A stretch of 22,438 bases of DNA, from assembly GCA_024680445.1 (NCBI GenBank), contig JAILCJ010000006.1, forward strand, positions 1 to 22,438. The letters run 5' to 3'. The notes beneath the pieces are model-generated. The model was not told where the DNA came from. It searched no databases and was given only the letters and a program-made list of their open reading frames with translations. Shown in pieces: positions 8,488 through 15,577 of the stretch. This DNA comes from Campylobacter sp. (GTDB lineage Bacteria; Campylobacterota; Campylobacteria; Campylobacterales; Campylobacteraceae). Every line of letters begins with the position of its first letter. The first letter of the stretch is position 1. Both the position numbers and the translations under genes were made by a program.

Positions 8488-8968
8488 TTTCTTCTGCGGC
8501 TTGTCTAGCTTGTATGGCTTTGATTTGATTAAAAGTTTCTATCATGCCAACCATAGCAAGATGATAACCGATAGGTCCAAAACCAACGATTTGACCGCTT
8601 GTTACGGCTGCTATAAGACTTTTTTGGCGGAATTCTTCTCTTCTGTGATAATTGCTTATATGAACCTCTATACAAGGCAAGGCAACCGCTGCCAAAGCGT
8701 CTCTGATGGCTATTGAAGTATGAGTAAAGGCTGCTGGATTGATGATGATGCCATCAACTTCACCAAGGCATTCTTGAATTTTATCTACCAACTCACCTTC
8801 GAGATTGCTTTGATAAAATTCTATATCAACATCGGCTTGCTCGGCGACAAGTTGCATTTGCTTATGGATATCCTCCATACGCATAGTGCCATAAATAGCT
8901 GGTTCTCTAATGCCAAGCATGTTAATATTTGGACCTTGTATGACCATGATTTTGAATTTTTTATCCAT
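8480..8968 (-). CDS. aroQ: Type II 3-dehydroquinate dehydratase
   Basis: Converts 3-dehydroquinate to 3-dehydroshikimate in the shikimate pathway. It is a small cytoplasmic enzyme, normally a dodecamer. The 162 residues show the type II pattern: [16 protein letters not shown] with Arg21 and catalytic Tyr26, NPAAFTHTS with Asn77, and [14 protein letters not shown] with catalytic His103 and Arg114. It appears to head the long minus-strand operon, with a TATAAT box 34 bases upstream and an AAGG ribosome site. Its product leads to chorismate, which feeds folate, aromatic amino acids and futalosine-route menaquinone. Confidence 0.96.
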   Translation of the reverse strand: MDKKFKIMVIQGPNINMLGIREPAIYGTMRMEDIHKQMQLVAEQADVDIEFYQSNLEGELVDKIQECLGEVDGIIINPAAFTHTSIAIRDALAAVALPCIEVHISNYHRREEFRQKSLIAAVTSGQIVGFGPIGYHLAMVGMIETFNQIKAIQARQAAEENA

Positions 8969-9001
8969 TGTTTTACCTTTTGTTTAAAAATTTAACGCCA
9001 T

Positions 9002-9007
9002 ATTATA
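9002..9007 (-). promoter_or_regulatory. Putative -10 box of the aroQ-to-fliY operon
   Basis: Perfect TATAAT on the minus strand, 34 bases upstream of the aroQ ATG. It is the only strong -10 element I see ahead of the long run aroQ-pepQ-folK-flhF-flhG-(membrane gene)-fliA-fliM-fliY. It lies 24 bases from the -10 of the divergent gene, so the two promoters share DNA. Confidence 0.6.
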
Positions 9008-9030
9008 CATTTTCAATCCTAAAATTTTGC

Positions 9031-9036
9031 TACAAT
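9031..9036 (+). promoter_or_regulatory. Putative -10 box of the mqnF-like gene
   Basis: TACAAT, preceded by TTTTGC. A ribosome site AAGGA at 9046-9050 lies 6 bases before the ATG. The leader would be only about 15 bases long. Confidence 0.5.
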
Positions 9037-9056
9037 TATGAAAAAAAGGAAATAAA

Positions 9057-10259
9057 ATGCAAATTTTAAAGGCAAAATTTATAATTTCAAGCGATGAAAA
9101 TTTCACAATTTATAAAGATAAATGTCTGGCTTTTGATGAAAAAATTTTAAGCATAGGCGAGGAAAATGACTTAAAACAAAACTACCAAAATGCCGAATTT
9201 TACGACTTTGGCAACGCTATCATCACACCAGCTTTTATAAACACTCATGTGCATTTAGAATTTAGCGCAAACAAAACCAGCCTTAGATACGGCGATTTTA
9301 TCGCTTGGCTTGGCTCTATCGTTAGCAAAAAACTGCCTATAAATGATAACTTTATGCAAAAAGGCATAGACGAAATGTTAAAAAGCGGTGTCGGCACGAT
9401 AGGCGAAATTTCAAGCTTTGGGGCGGATTTGGCTGTGCTTGCTAACTCGCCTTTTAGGGTGGTATTTTTTAACGAACTTCTTGGCTCGAATCCAAACAAT
9501 ATACAAGAAAATTTTGACAAATTTTTAAGCCGTTTTGCAGCGTCAAAAAAATACGAAAATCCAAAATTTAAAGCAGCCATTTCTATACACTCACCCTACT
9601 CTATACACCCAAATTTAGCTACTCTTGGTATAAATTTTGCCAAAGAAAATAAACTTTTGATCTCGACACATTTTCTTGAAAGCAAGGCTGAAAAACTTTG
9701 GCTTTGCAAGGCAAAGGGTGGCTTTAAAAATCATCTTAAAAATTTTATCCCAAAACCAAAACCAGTATTTACTCCGCAAAGTTTTCTTTCGCTTTTTGCT
9801 GGACTCAAAACGCTTTTTACTCACTGCGTTTGGGCGGATTTTAAGGATTTTGACCCCGAATTTCACTCTATTACGCATTGTGCAAACTCAAATCGCTTGC
9901 TTGGCACAAAGGCTTTGAATCTAAAAAAACTTCTAAAAAGTAAAATCCCGCTAAATATCGGCACAGACGGACTTAGCTCAAATACCAGCTTGAATTTTTT
10001 AAACGAATTAAGAGCAGGACTTTTAACTCACTCTAAAATCGAGCTAAACTTGCTAGCGAAAATTTTATTTACTGCTTCAACTAGTGGTGGTGCAAAGGCC
10101 TTGGGACTTGAAAACGGCATAATCAAAAAAGGAAAACTAGCCGATATCGCTGTTTTTGACGGATTTGACGATATAGACGAAAACTCGCTTTTAACCCAAC
10201 TTCTTTTGCATACCAAAGAAGCAAAAAGCCTATTTATCGGTGGAAAAAAGGTGTTTTAA
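9057..10259 (+). CDS. mqnF: Amidohydrolase, probable aminodeoxyfutalosine deaminase MqnF
   Basis: A 400-residue metal-dependent hydrolase of the cytosine/adenosine deaminase-like amidohydrolase group. Metal ligands are visible as His64 and His66 (INTHVHLEF), His205 (STHFLES, with Glu208) and Asp304 (NIGTDGLSS). His274 in ITHCANSNR is also conserved in the group. In Helicobacter the related protein HP0267 deaminates 6-amino-6-deoxyfutalosine in the menaquinone pathway. In Campylobacter a similar gene (Cj0067c) lies at this position by aroQ, so MqnF is the best call. S-adenosylhomocysteine or methylthioadenosine deaminase is the main alternative. It is divergent from aroQ and convergent with ribD. 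Confidence 0.82.
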   Translation: MQILKAKFIISSDENFTIYKDKCLAFDEKILSIGEENDLKQNYQNAEFYDFGNAIITPAFINTHVHLEFSANKTSLRYGDFIAWLGSIVSKKLPINDNFMQKGIDEMLKSGVGTIGEISSFGADLAVLANSPFRVVFFNELLGSNPNNIQENFDKFLSRFAASKKYENPKFKAAISIHSPYSIHPNLATLGINFAKENKLLISTHFLESKAEKLWLCKAKGGFKNHLKNFIPKPKPVFTPQSFLSLFAGLKTLFTHCVWADFKDFDPEFHSITHCANSNRLLGTKALNLKKLLKSKIPLNIGTDGLSSNTSLNFLNELRAGLLTHSKIELNLLAKILFTASTSGGAKALGLENGIIKKGKLADIAVFDGFDDIDENSLLTQLLLHTKEAKSLFIGGKKVF

Positions 10260-10360
10260 AAGCCTTTTGAAATTTATCAAATTTGAGTTGTTTTATCAAA
10301 TTTGATTTGAAAAAATTTATCAAATTTGATTTGCGAAATTTATCAAATTTAAAACAAATT
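10260..10360. repeat. Cluster of ATCAAATTTGAT palindromes between convergent genes
   Basis: Between the 3' ends of the mqnF-like gene and ribD lie two perfect copies of ATCAAATTTGAT (10295-10306, 10319-10330), part of a 15-base direct repeat (10295-10309 and 10319-10333). Two imperfect copies flank them (10276-10287, one mismatch; 10342-10353, partial). Neighbouring copies can pair as AT-rich stems on both transcripts. No GC-rich terminator is present here. Bidirectional termination is inference. Confidence 0.75.
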
Positions 10361-11434
10361 TCAAGCAAGAGCGTACCAAGTAGCCGTATCATTAGCGAAT
10401 TTTTGAGAAAAAAGCGGTCTTAAATTTAGTCCTATTTTAAGTCCATCGTCACAAATAAAATTTGAACTTTGATATATCAAAATCATATCAACTTTGATGA
10501 TACCCTCTTTTATAAGTTTAAGGAAGTTTTGAGCCCCTTCTATCATCACTAGCTTTTTTTCATCAAGCATTTTTAGCTCATCGCTTATGCTAACTTTGCG
10601 GTTTGGCACCGAAAATAAGGCTATATCCTTGCTAAAATTTTGCTTTTTTGAATATATCAAAACATCTGGATTTTTAGCATTTTTAACAAGTCTGCTATCT
10701 AGTCTTGGCTTATCGATTCTAACGGTATTTCCGCCAACAACCAACAAATCACAAAGGCTTCTAAGATGATGCATATGAGTTCGGCTAAGCTCGTTTGATA
10801 TCACTCCGCCACTTGCTACCCCATTTGCCGAAATGGCAAGTTTAAAAAAGCAAAAATTCCGCCTTTGCCAAGACAAAAACGGACTTAAAAGCTCTCTTGC
10901 CCTATCCTCCAAAACGCCTAATTTTACGGGGATTTTAGCCTTTTTTAAAATTTCTATCCCTCCACTTGCAATTTTGTTTTCGTCCTTTGTAGCAATTATT
11001 ACTTCGCCAAGGGCAAGTTTGCTTAGCAAAACCGCACACGACGGGGTTTTTCCCTCATGAGAACAAGGTTCAAGGCTAACATAAATTTTTGCGTCTTTTA
11101 GCAAATTAAAATGATGATTTAAAATAAATTCATAACAAAATTTTGCGTCCAAATAAGCCTCGTCTAGCTCTTTTAAATCTTTAAAATTTGTGAAAAAAGT
11201 TTGATTGTAAGAGAGTAAAAAATCGCTTAAAAATTTTTGACTTATGCTTGCAAGTGCCATAAATATAGCCCTTGGCTCCGCATGCATAAAACCTGCTTTT
11301 TTGTGTGCTTGTATGCTTAAAATTTTACCATTTTTATCAAGCACCAAGGCTCCAACAGCTGGATTTGGGTAGCTTAAAATTTGATACTCCCACGCCTTTG
11401 AAATAGCCAAATTCATATAAAATTCATCGTTCAT
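10361..11434 (-). CDS. ribD: Bifunctional riboflavin biosynthesis protein RibD (deaminase/reductase)
   Basis: Carries out two steps of riboflavin synthesis: deamination of the pyrimidine ring and NADPH-dependent reduction of the ribose chain. The N-terminal deaminase has the zinc site His51 and Glu53 (HAE) with Cys124 and Cys133 (EPCSHEGKTPSC). The C-terminal reductase starts near residue 195 (FFKLAISANGVASGG), with LLVVGGNTVRIDKPRLDSR as its cofactor and substrate region. The spacing from HAE to the PC motif is 73 residues against about 25 in E. coli RibD, so roughly 48 residues are inserted in the deaminase domain. The ATG has an AGG ribosome site about 8 bases upstream. Confidence 0.93.
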   Translation of the reverse strand: MNDEFYMNLAISKAWEYQILSYPNPAVGALVLDKNGKILSIQAHKKAGFMHAEPRAIFMALASISQKFLSDFLLSYNQTFFTNFKDLKELDEAYLDAKFCYEFILNHHFNLLKDAKIYVSLEPCSHEGKTPSCAVLLSKLALGEVIIATKDENKIASGGIEILKKAKIPVKLGVLEDRARELLSPFLSWQRRNFCFFKLAISANGVASGGVISNELSRTHMHHLRSLCDLLVVGGNTVRIDKPRLDSRLVKNAKNPDVLIYSKKQNFSKDIALFSVPNRKVSISDELKMLDEKKLVMIEGAQNFLKLIKEGIIKVDMILIYQSSNFICDDGLKIGLNLRPLFSQKFANDTATWYALA

Positions 11435-11460
11435 TTTTCGCCTAAAAATTAAATTTTTAA

Positions 11461-11466
11461 AGTGTA
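11461..11466 (-). promoter_or_regulatory. Weak candidate -10 box of ribD
   Basis: TACACT on the minus strand, 26 bases upstream of the ribD ATG. It is a poor match and is listed only because ribD has no upstream gene to share a promoter with. Confidence 0.25.
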
Positions 11467-11554
11467 ATAAATTTCATTTTAAAGCAACTTAAAATTTTGG
11501 AGAATTAGGCAAGAAATTTACAGAATTTCACTAAAAAATTTTTTCAATTTTAGT

Positions 11555-11560
11555 TAGAAT
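11555..11560 (+). promoter_or_regulatory. Putative -10 box of the alcohol dehydrogenase gene
   Basis: TAGAAT, about 30 bases upstream of the first ATG. The rest of the 155-base gap shared with the divergent ribD is AT-rich, with no repeat or hairpin that I can see. Confidence 0.4.
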
Positions 11561-11589
11561 TTCGGCAAAACATCACAAAAAGGAAAAAC

Positions 11590-12756
11590 ATGAAAAGACG
11601 AGATTTTGTTAAAAACACTGGAATTTTAACGGCTGGCATTGCCTTAGCAAGTCCAAGTCTTATTTTTGGCGATACAAATAATTTTTCAAAAGGAGCAAAA
11701 ATGCTAAAAACAACAAAAGGTACCGTAAAATGCACAGGTTGGGCGGCATTTGACACAAGCGGAGAATTAAAAAGATGGGAATTTGAACGCAGAGCAGTCG
11801 GCGAAAACGACATTTTGATAAAAATAATGGCGGCGAGTATCTGCCACAGCGATATTCACACCGAACTTGGACACTGGGGCAAACAACAATACCCACAAGT
11901 AAGCGGACACGAAATAGTCGGCGAAGTCATAGAAGTTGGTAAAAATGTTAAGAAATTTAAAGTCGGAGATCGTGCCGGAGTTGGTTGCATGGTAAATCAC
12001 CCTCATTTGCACGAAGCTGGCGAAGAAGAACAATACAGCCCTGAAACGATTTTTACTTACGGACACCCAACGACCGATGAGCCAACAGGCATAACTCAGG
12101 GCGGATATAGCGATTATTTCGTTGTAAATTCGCATTTTGCAGTGCATATCCCACAAAATCTTAGCTGGGAAAAAGCCGCTCCGCTAATGTGTGCTGGGAT
12201 TACGACTTATTCGCCTATAATCAAATACATGAAAAAAGGCGATAAAGTCGCTATCATCGGTATCGGCGGACTAGGACACATGGCGATAAAAATCGCACTT
12301 AGCAAGGGGGCAGATGTTACGGCATTTACCAGCACGCAAGACAAGGTTAAAGACATACAAAAATGGGGTGCAAAAGCCGTTGTAGTAAGCTCTGGGGCGG
12401 ATTTAGCTAAATATAAGGCGAATTTTGACTTCGCACTTAGCACCATACCTTATGAATACGATTTGGCTCCGTATGTAAGCATGGTTAAGCCTTTTGGTAG
12501 CTATACTTTGGTTGGTATGCCGATAGATTTTAGTCAAAAGTTGCCAACGCTTTTACTAGCATCTACAAAAGTAAATATAAATGCAAGTTTGATAGGTGGC
12601 ATGAAGGAGACGCAAGAAATGGTTGAGTATTGTGCAAAAAATGCCATTACACCCGATACTCAAATCATAAGCGCCGATCAAATCAGCCAAGCATGGAAAA
12701 AAGTCATCAACAAAGAAGCAAGATACCGCTTTGTGATAGATCCTAAAACTATTTAA
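11590..12756 (+). CDS. Zinc-dependent alcohol dehydrogenase (CAD/YahK-type MDR) with Tat-type leader
   Basis: A medium-chain dehydrogenase/reductase of the cinnamyl alcohol dehydrogenase type, expected to interconvert alcohols and aldehydes with NADP(H). Catalytic zinc ligands are Cys85 (ICHSD), His107 (SGHEIVGE) and Cys201 (MCAGITTY). The Rossmann motif IGIGGLG is near 223-229. The leader has twin arginines (MKRRDFVKN), a hydrophobic stretch and ALA before a possible cleavage near residue 20. The first ATG has AGGA 5 bases upstream. A second in-frame ATG at 11701 (residue 38) has AGGAG at a 5-base spacing and would give a 351-residue protein of normal family length without leader. The structural-zinc loop (133-150) has lost its four usual cysteines. 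The physiological substrate is unknown. Confidence 0.88.
   Translation: MKRRDFVKNTGILTAGIALASPSLIFGDTNNFSKGAKMLKTTKGTVKCTGWAAFDTSGELKRWEFERRAVGENDILIKIMAASICHSDIHTELGHWGKQQYPQVSGHEIVGEVIEVGKNVKKFKVGDRAGVGCMVNHPHLHEAGEEEQYSPETIFTYGHPTTDEPTGITQGGYSDYFVVNSHFAVHIPQNLSWEKAAPLMCAGITTYSPIIKYMKKGDKVAIIGIGGLGHMAIKIALSKGADVTAFTSTQDKVKDIQKWGAKAVVVSSGADLAKYKANFDFALSTIPYEYDLAPYVSMVKPFGSYTLVGMPIDFSQKLPTLLLASTKVNINASLIGGMKETQEMVEYCAKNAITPDTQIISADQISQAWKKVINKEARYRFVIDPKTI
11691..11695 (+). promoter_or_regulatory. Internal Shine-Dalgarno before a second in-frame start
   Basis: AGGAG five bases before the ATG at 11701, inside the dehydrogenase gene. It is a better match to the anti-Shine-Dalgarno sequence than the AGGA at 11581-11584 that serves the first ATG. 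Initiation here would yield the leaderless form. Confidence 0.6.
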
Positions 12757-12765
12757 TATACAAAA

Positions 12766-12783
12766 ACCGGGCTTTTGTCCGGT
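12766..12783. terminator. Bidirectional intrinsic terminator between alcohol dehydrogenase and carbonic anhydrase genes
   Basis: An imperfect inverted repeat ACCGGGC-TTTT-GTCCGGT forms a 7-base-pair stem with one G-T wobble and a TTTT loop. On the minus strand the stem is followed directly by TTTTTG, a good U tract for the convergent carbonic anhydrase gene. On the plus strand the T-rich run (CTTTTTATTT) starts a few bases later. Confidence 0.8.
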
Positions 12784-12814
12784 AATTTCTTTTTATTTAT
12801 GGCTTTATTTTAGT

Positions 12815-13486
12815 TTAATAATCACAAAAAATCTCTTTATAAATTTTCTCGTAGTCTATGCCTTTTTCAAGCAATACAAAATGCTTTGAAAATCGGTCGT
12901 AGTTGTATAACAAACCCTTTTGTATATCGTAATGCCAGCCATAAATTTGCATTTGTCCTTTTTGCACCCACTCGTCAAGGTGAGGATAAGTCATGAGATT
13001 GTCTATCGAATTTATGATATTTAGGCGTTCGGTGAGATAAAATTTTTCTCTCTTATCATCAAATTTCATCTTTGAAATTTCAGTTTTTATATCATCTAAC
13101 AAATTTAGCCATTTTTTCACATTTGGCACTTTGTTTAGTTTGTTTTCATCTGCATACAAAGCCTCGCAACCACCGCAATTAGTATGTCCGCAAACTATAA
13201 TGTTTTTTATATTTAACGCGTATAAAGCATACTCTATCGCCGCCGTTGTAGATACAAAATCCTCGCTTATACGATATGCAGGCACGATATTTGCGATATT
13301 TCGCACGACAAAAAGTTCGCCCGGCTTAGTATTTGTAATCAAATTTGGCACGACCCTAGAATCTGCACAACCTATAAAAAGCGTATGCGGTTTTTGCTTA
13401 TTTGCCAAGGATTCAAAAAGCTCTTTATGCTCGAAAAAATCCTCTTTCATAAATTTGATAGCACCCAAAAGTAATTTTTGATCCAT
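12815..13486 (-). CDS. can: Beta-class carbonic anhydrase
   Basis: Interconverts CO2 and bicarbonate in the cytoplasm, which helps capnophilic bacteria such as Campylobacter supply bicarbonate to carboxylases. The zinc site is complete: Cys40, Asp42 and Arg44 (GCADSR) with His101 and Cys104 (CGHTNCGGC). The 223-residue length and the lack of a signal peptide fit the cytoplasmic beta class. The start has AAGG 8 bases upstream. It lies 41 bases downstream of mnmG on the same strand with no clear promoter between, so cotranscription is likely. In C. jejuni the related gene is called canB. Confidence 0.95.
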   Translation of the reverse strand: MDQKLLLGAIKFMKEDFFEHKELFESLANKQKPHTLFIGCADSRVVPNLITNTKPGELFVVRNIANIVPAYRISEDFVSTTAAIEYALYALNIKNIIVCGHTNCGGCEALYADENKLNKVPNVKKWLNLLDDIKTEISKMKFDDKREKFYLTERLNIINSIDNLMTYPHLDEWVQKGQMQIYGWHYDIQKGLLYNYDRFSKHFVLLEKGIDYEKIYKEIFCDY

Positions 13487-13527
13487 TTTTTAAACCTTGA
13501 AATTACGCAAATTTGATATAGATTTTA

Positions 13528-15396
13528 TCAATGTTTTTTTGCCAAAAATTGCTTGATATAAATATGCAAAATATCTATCGCCGCCGGAGTTATGCCGCTG
13601 ATTTCACTTGCGGCAAAAAGCGTAGGAGGAGCGAATTTTTCGAGCTTCTCGACCACTTCGTTACTAAGTCCGCTTATGCCACGAAATTTGAAATCAGCCG
13701 GAATTTTTACACTCATCATATTTTTCATATTGTCAATTTGCGATTTTTGTTCGTCTATATAATGTTTATACTTGCTTTCTATTAAAATTTGCTCCAAACT
13801 TAGCTTATCTAAACCATCAAAAAACTCATCAAGTTGCCCTAATTTATCAAGAGTAAAGCTTTTTCTAGCGACTATTTTTTGCAAACTCGCCTTTTCGCTG
13901 ATGATATCTTCGCCAAGACTAGCCAAAAATGCCAAATTCTCTTTTGACGGCGTCAAGGCTTTTTCGTTTAGAATCTCCATGCCCTTGCGTAAATTTTGGG
14001 CGATTTTTTCTATACGCGAAAAGCTCTCATCATCCAAAAGTCCAAGCTCGTGTCCATAGCCTCCAAGCCTTAGCACAGCGTTATCTTCTCTAAGCAACAA
14101 CCTATACTCCGCCCTGCTTGTAAACATACGATACGGCTCTTTTGTGCCCTTTGTAACCAAATCATCTATCATTACGCCTATATAAGCTTCATTTCTAGCA
14201 AATATCAAAGCCTCTTTTTGCTCTATCGAAAGTGCGGCGTTTATACCTGCCATAAGCCCTTGTGCTGCGGCTTCTTCATAGCCTGTGGTGCCGTTTATTT
14301 GTCCGGCTAAATAAAGTCCGTTTATTTTTTTGGTTTCTAGGCTATGTTTTAACTCGGTAGGCACGACATAATCGTATTCGATAGCGTAACCGTGGCGAAC
14401 GATTTTTGCGTTTTCAAAGCCTTTGATAGAGTGAAGCATTTGTGTTTGAACTTCATAAGGCAATGAAGTAGAAAGTCCGTTTAAATAATACTCCGTTGCG
14501 TCAGCGGTTTGCGGCTCGACAAAAACATGGTGTCTATCTCTATCGCCAAAACGATTTATTTTATCTTCTATGCTCGGACAATACCTTGGGCCAACGCCTT
14601 CGATCTGCCCTGTAAATAGCGGTGCTTGATAAAAATTTGAACGTATGATATCGTGAGTTATTTCGTTTGTATAAGCTATATAACAAGGTAGTTGAGTGGG
14701 TTTAAAATTTTTTGTGCGAAAACTAAAAGGGTGCGGGTTTTCATCGCCATTTTGTTTTTCTAAAACATCGAAATTTATGCTTTTTGCATCGACCCTTGGG
14801 CAAGTGCCGGTTTTTAGCCTACCCATTTGCAAACCCAAAGCTCGCAAACTCTCGCTTAACTCGCTACTAGCGAATTCTCCGACTCTTCCGGCATTTAGTT
14901 TGTTAAAGCCAACATGAATCAAGCCGTTTAAAAATGTTCCTGTGGTGATGATAAGTTTTTTTGTTTTATAAACATTTCCAAGATGCGTTTTTACACCGCA
15001 AATTTCGCCATTTTCACATAAAATTTGCGTTGCAATTTCTTGGGTGATATCCAAATTTGATGTGCCTAAAAGCGTGTTTCGCATGTAAATTCTGTATCTA
15101 TCCATATCGATTTGAGCTCTTGAACCACGCACTGCTGGGCCTTTGCTCTCATTTAAAATGCGAAATTGAATACCGCAATTATCACTTGCAAGTCCCATTT
15201 GACCGCCCAAAGCGTCTATTTCTTTTACCAAATGCCCTTTGGCAAGGCCACCTATGGCTGGATTACAGCTTGCAGCACCGATTTGTTCGGCAAGGATAGT
15301 GATAAGCATGGTTTTTTTACCCATTTTTGCAGCCGCTAAGGATGCTTCTATCCCTGCATGACCGCCACCAACAACTATAACATCATAATTATTCAT
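13528..15396 (-). CDS. mnmG: tRNA uridine-5-carboxymethylaminomethyl modification enzyme MnmG (GidA)
   Basis: A FAD-dependent protein that, with the GTPase MnmE, adds an aminomethyl-type group to C5 of the wobble uridine in several tRNAs. The FAD-binding motif [12 protein letters not shown] is at the N-terminus, followed by [31 protein letters not shown] and [16 protein letters not shown] are further family motifs, and the C-terminal helical MnmE-binding domain is present. The 622-residue length is normal. The start has an AGAGG ribosome site. MnmA, at the other end of the window, modifies the same base. Confidence 0.97.
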   Translation of the reverse strand: MNNYDVIVVGGGHAGIEASLAAAKMGKKTMLITILAEQIGAASCNPAIGGLAKGHLVKEIDALGGQMGLASDNCGIQFRILNESKGPAVRGSRAQIDMDRYRIYMRNTLLGTSNLDITQEIATQILCENGEICGVKTHLGNVYKTKKLIITTGTFLNGLIHVGFNKLNAGRVGEFASSELSESLRALGLQMGRLKTGTCPRVDAKSINFDVLEKQNGDENPHPFSFRTKNFKPTQLPCYIAYTNEITHDIIRSNFYQAPLFTGQIEGVGPRYCPSIEDKINRFGDRDRHHVFVEPQTADATEYYLNGLSTSLPYEVQTQMLHSIKGFENAKIVRHGYAIEYDYVVPTELKHSLETKKINGLYLAGQINGTTGYEEAAAQGLMAGINAALSIEQKEALIFARNEAYIGVMIDDLVTKGTKEPYRMFTSRAEYRLLLREDNAVLRLGGYGHELGLLDDESFSRIEKIAQNLRKGMEILNEKALTPSKENLAFLASLGEDIISEKASLQKIVARKSFTLDKLGQLDEFFDGLDKLSLEQILIESKYKHYIDEQKSQIDNMKNMMSVKIPADFKFRGISGLSNEVVEKLEKFAPPTLFAASEISGITPAAIDILHIYIKQFLAKKH

Positions 15397-15421
15397 AATT
15401 AACCTCTTAAAAAAGTGCGGT

Positions 15422-15427
15422 ATTTTA
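15422..15427 (-). promoter_or_regulatory. Putative -10 box of mnmG
   Basis: TAAAAT on the minus strand, 26 bases upstream of the mnmG ATG, in the 181-base gap shared with the divergent ciaB. Confidence 0.4.
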
Positions 15428-15543
15428 TCAAACTCGCTCTAAATTTTATGTAAAAAGAGCAAATTTGACATTTTATTTAAGCATTTTGCTTATTTTAAAG
15501 TCAACAAGCATTGATTTTTAATAATTTTTATCGTTTTTTATGT

Positions 15544-15549
15544 TAAAAT
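15544..15549 (+). promoter_or_regulatory. Putative -10 box of ciaB
   Basis: TAAAAT with TG two bases further upstream (TATGTTAAAAT), which resembles an extended -10. An AAAGGA ribosome site at 15565-15570 lies 7 bases before the ATG. Confidence 0.45.
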
Positions 15550-15577
15550 CTGCATTTTTTAAATAAAGGATATAAAA

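Noticed and set aside
9676..9918. An 80-codon open frame within the mqnF-like gene
   Set aside because: It lies wholly inside a well-supported amidohydrolase gene in another frame and has no ribosome site.
10276..10353. Repeat cluster considered as a CRISPR array
   Set aside because: Units are only 12 bases, fully palindromic and unevenly spaced by 7 to 12 bases, with no spacers or cas genes.
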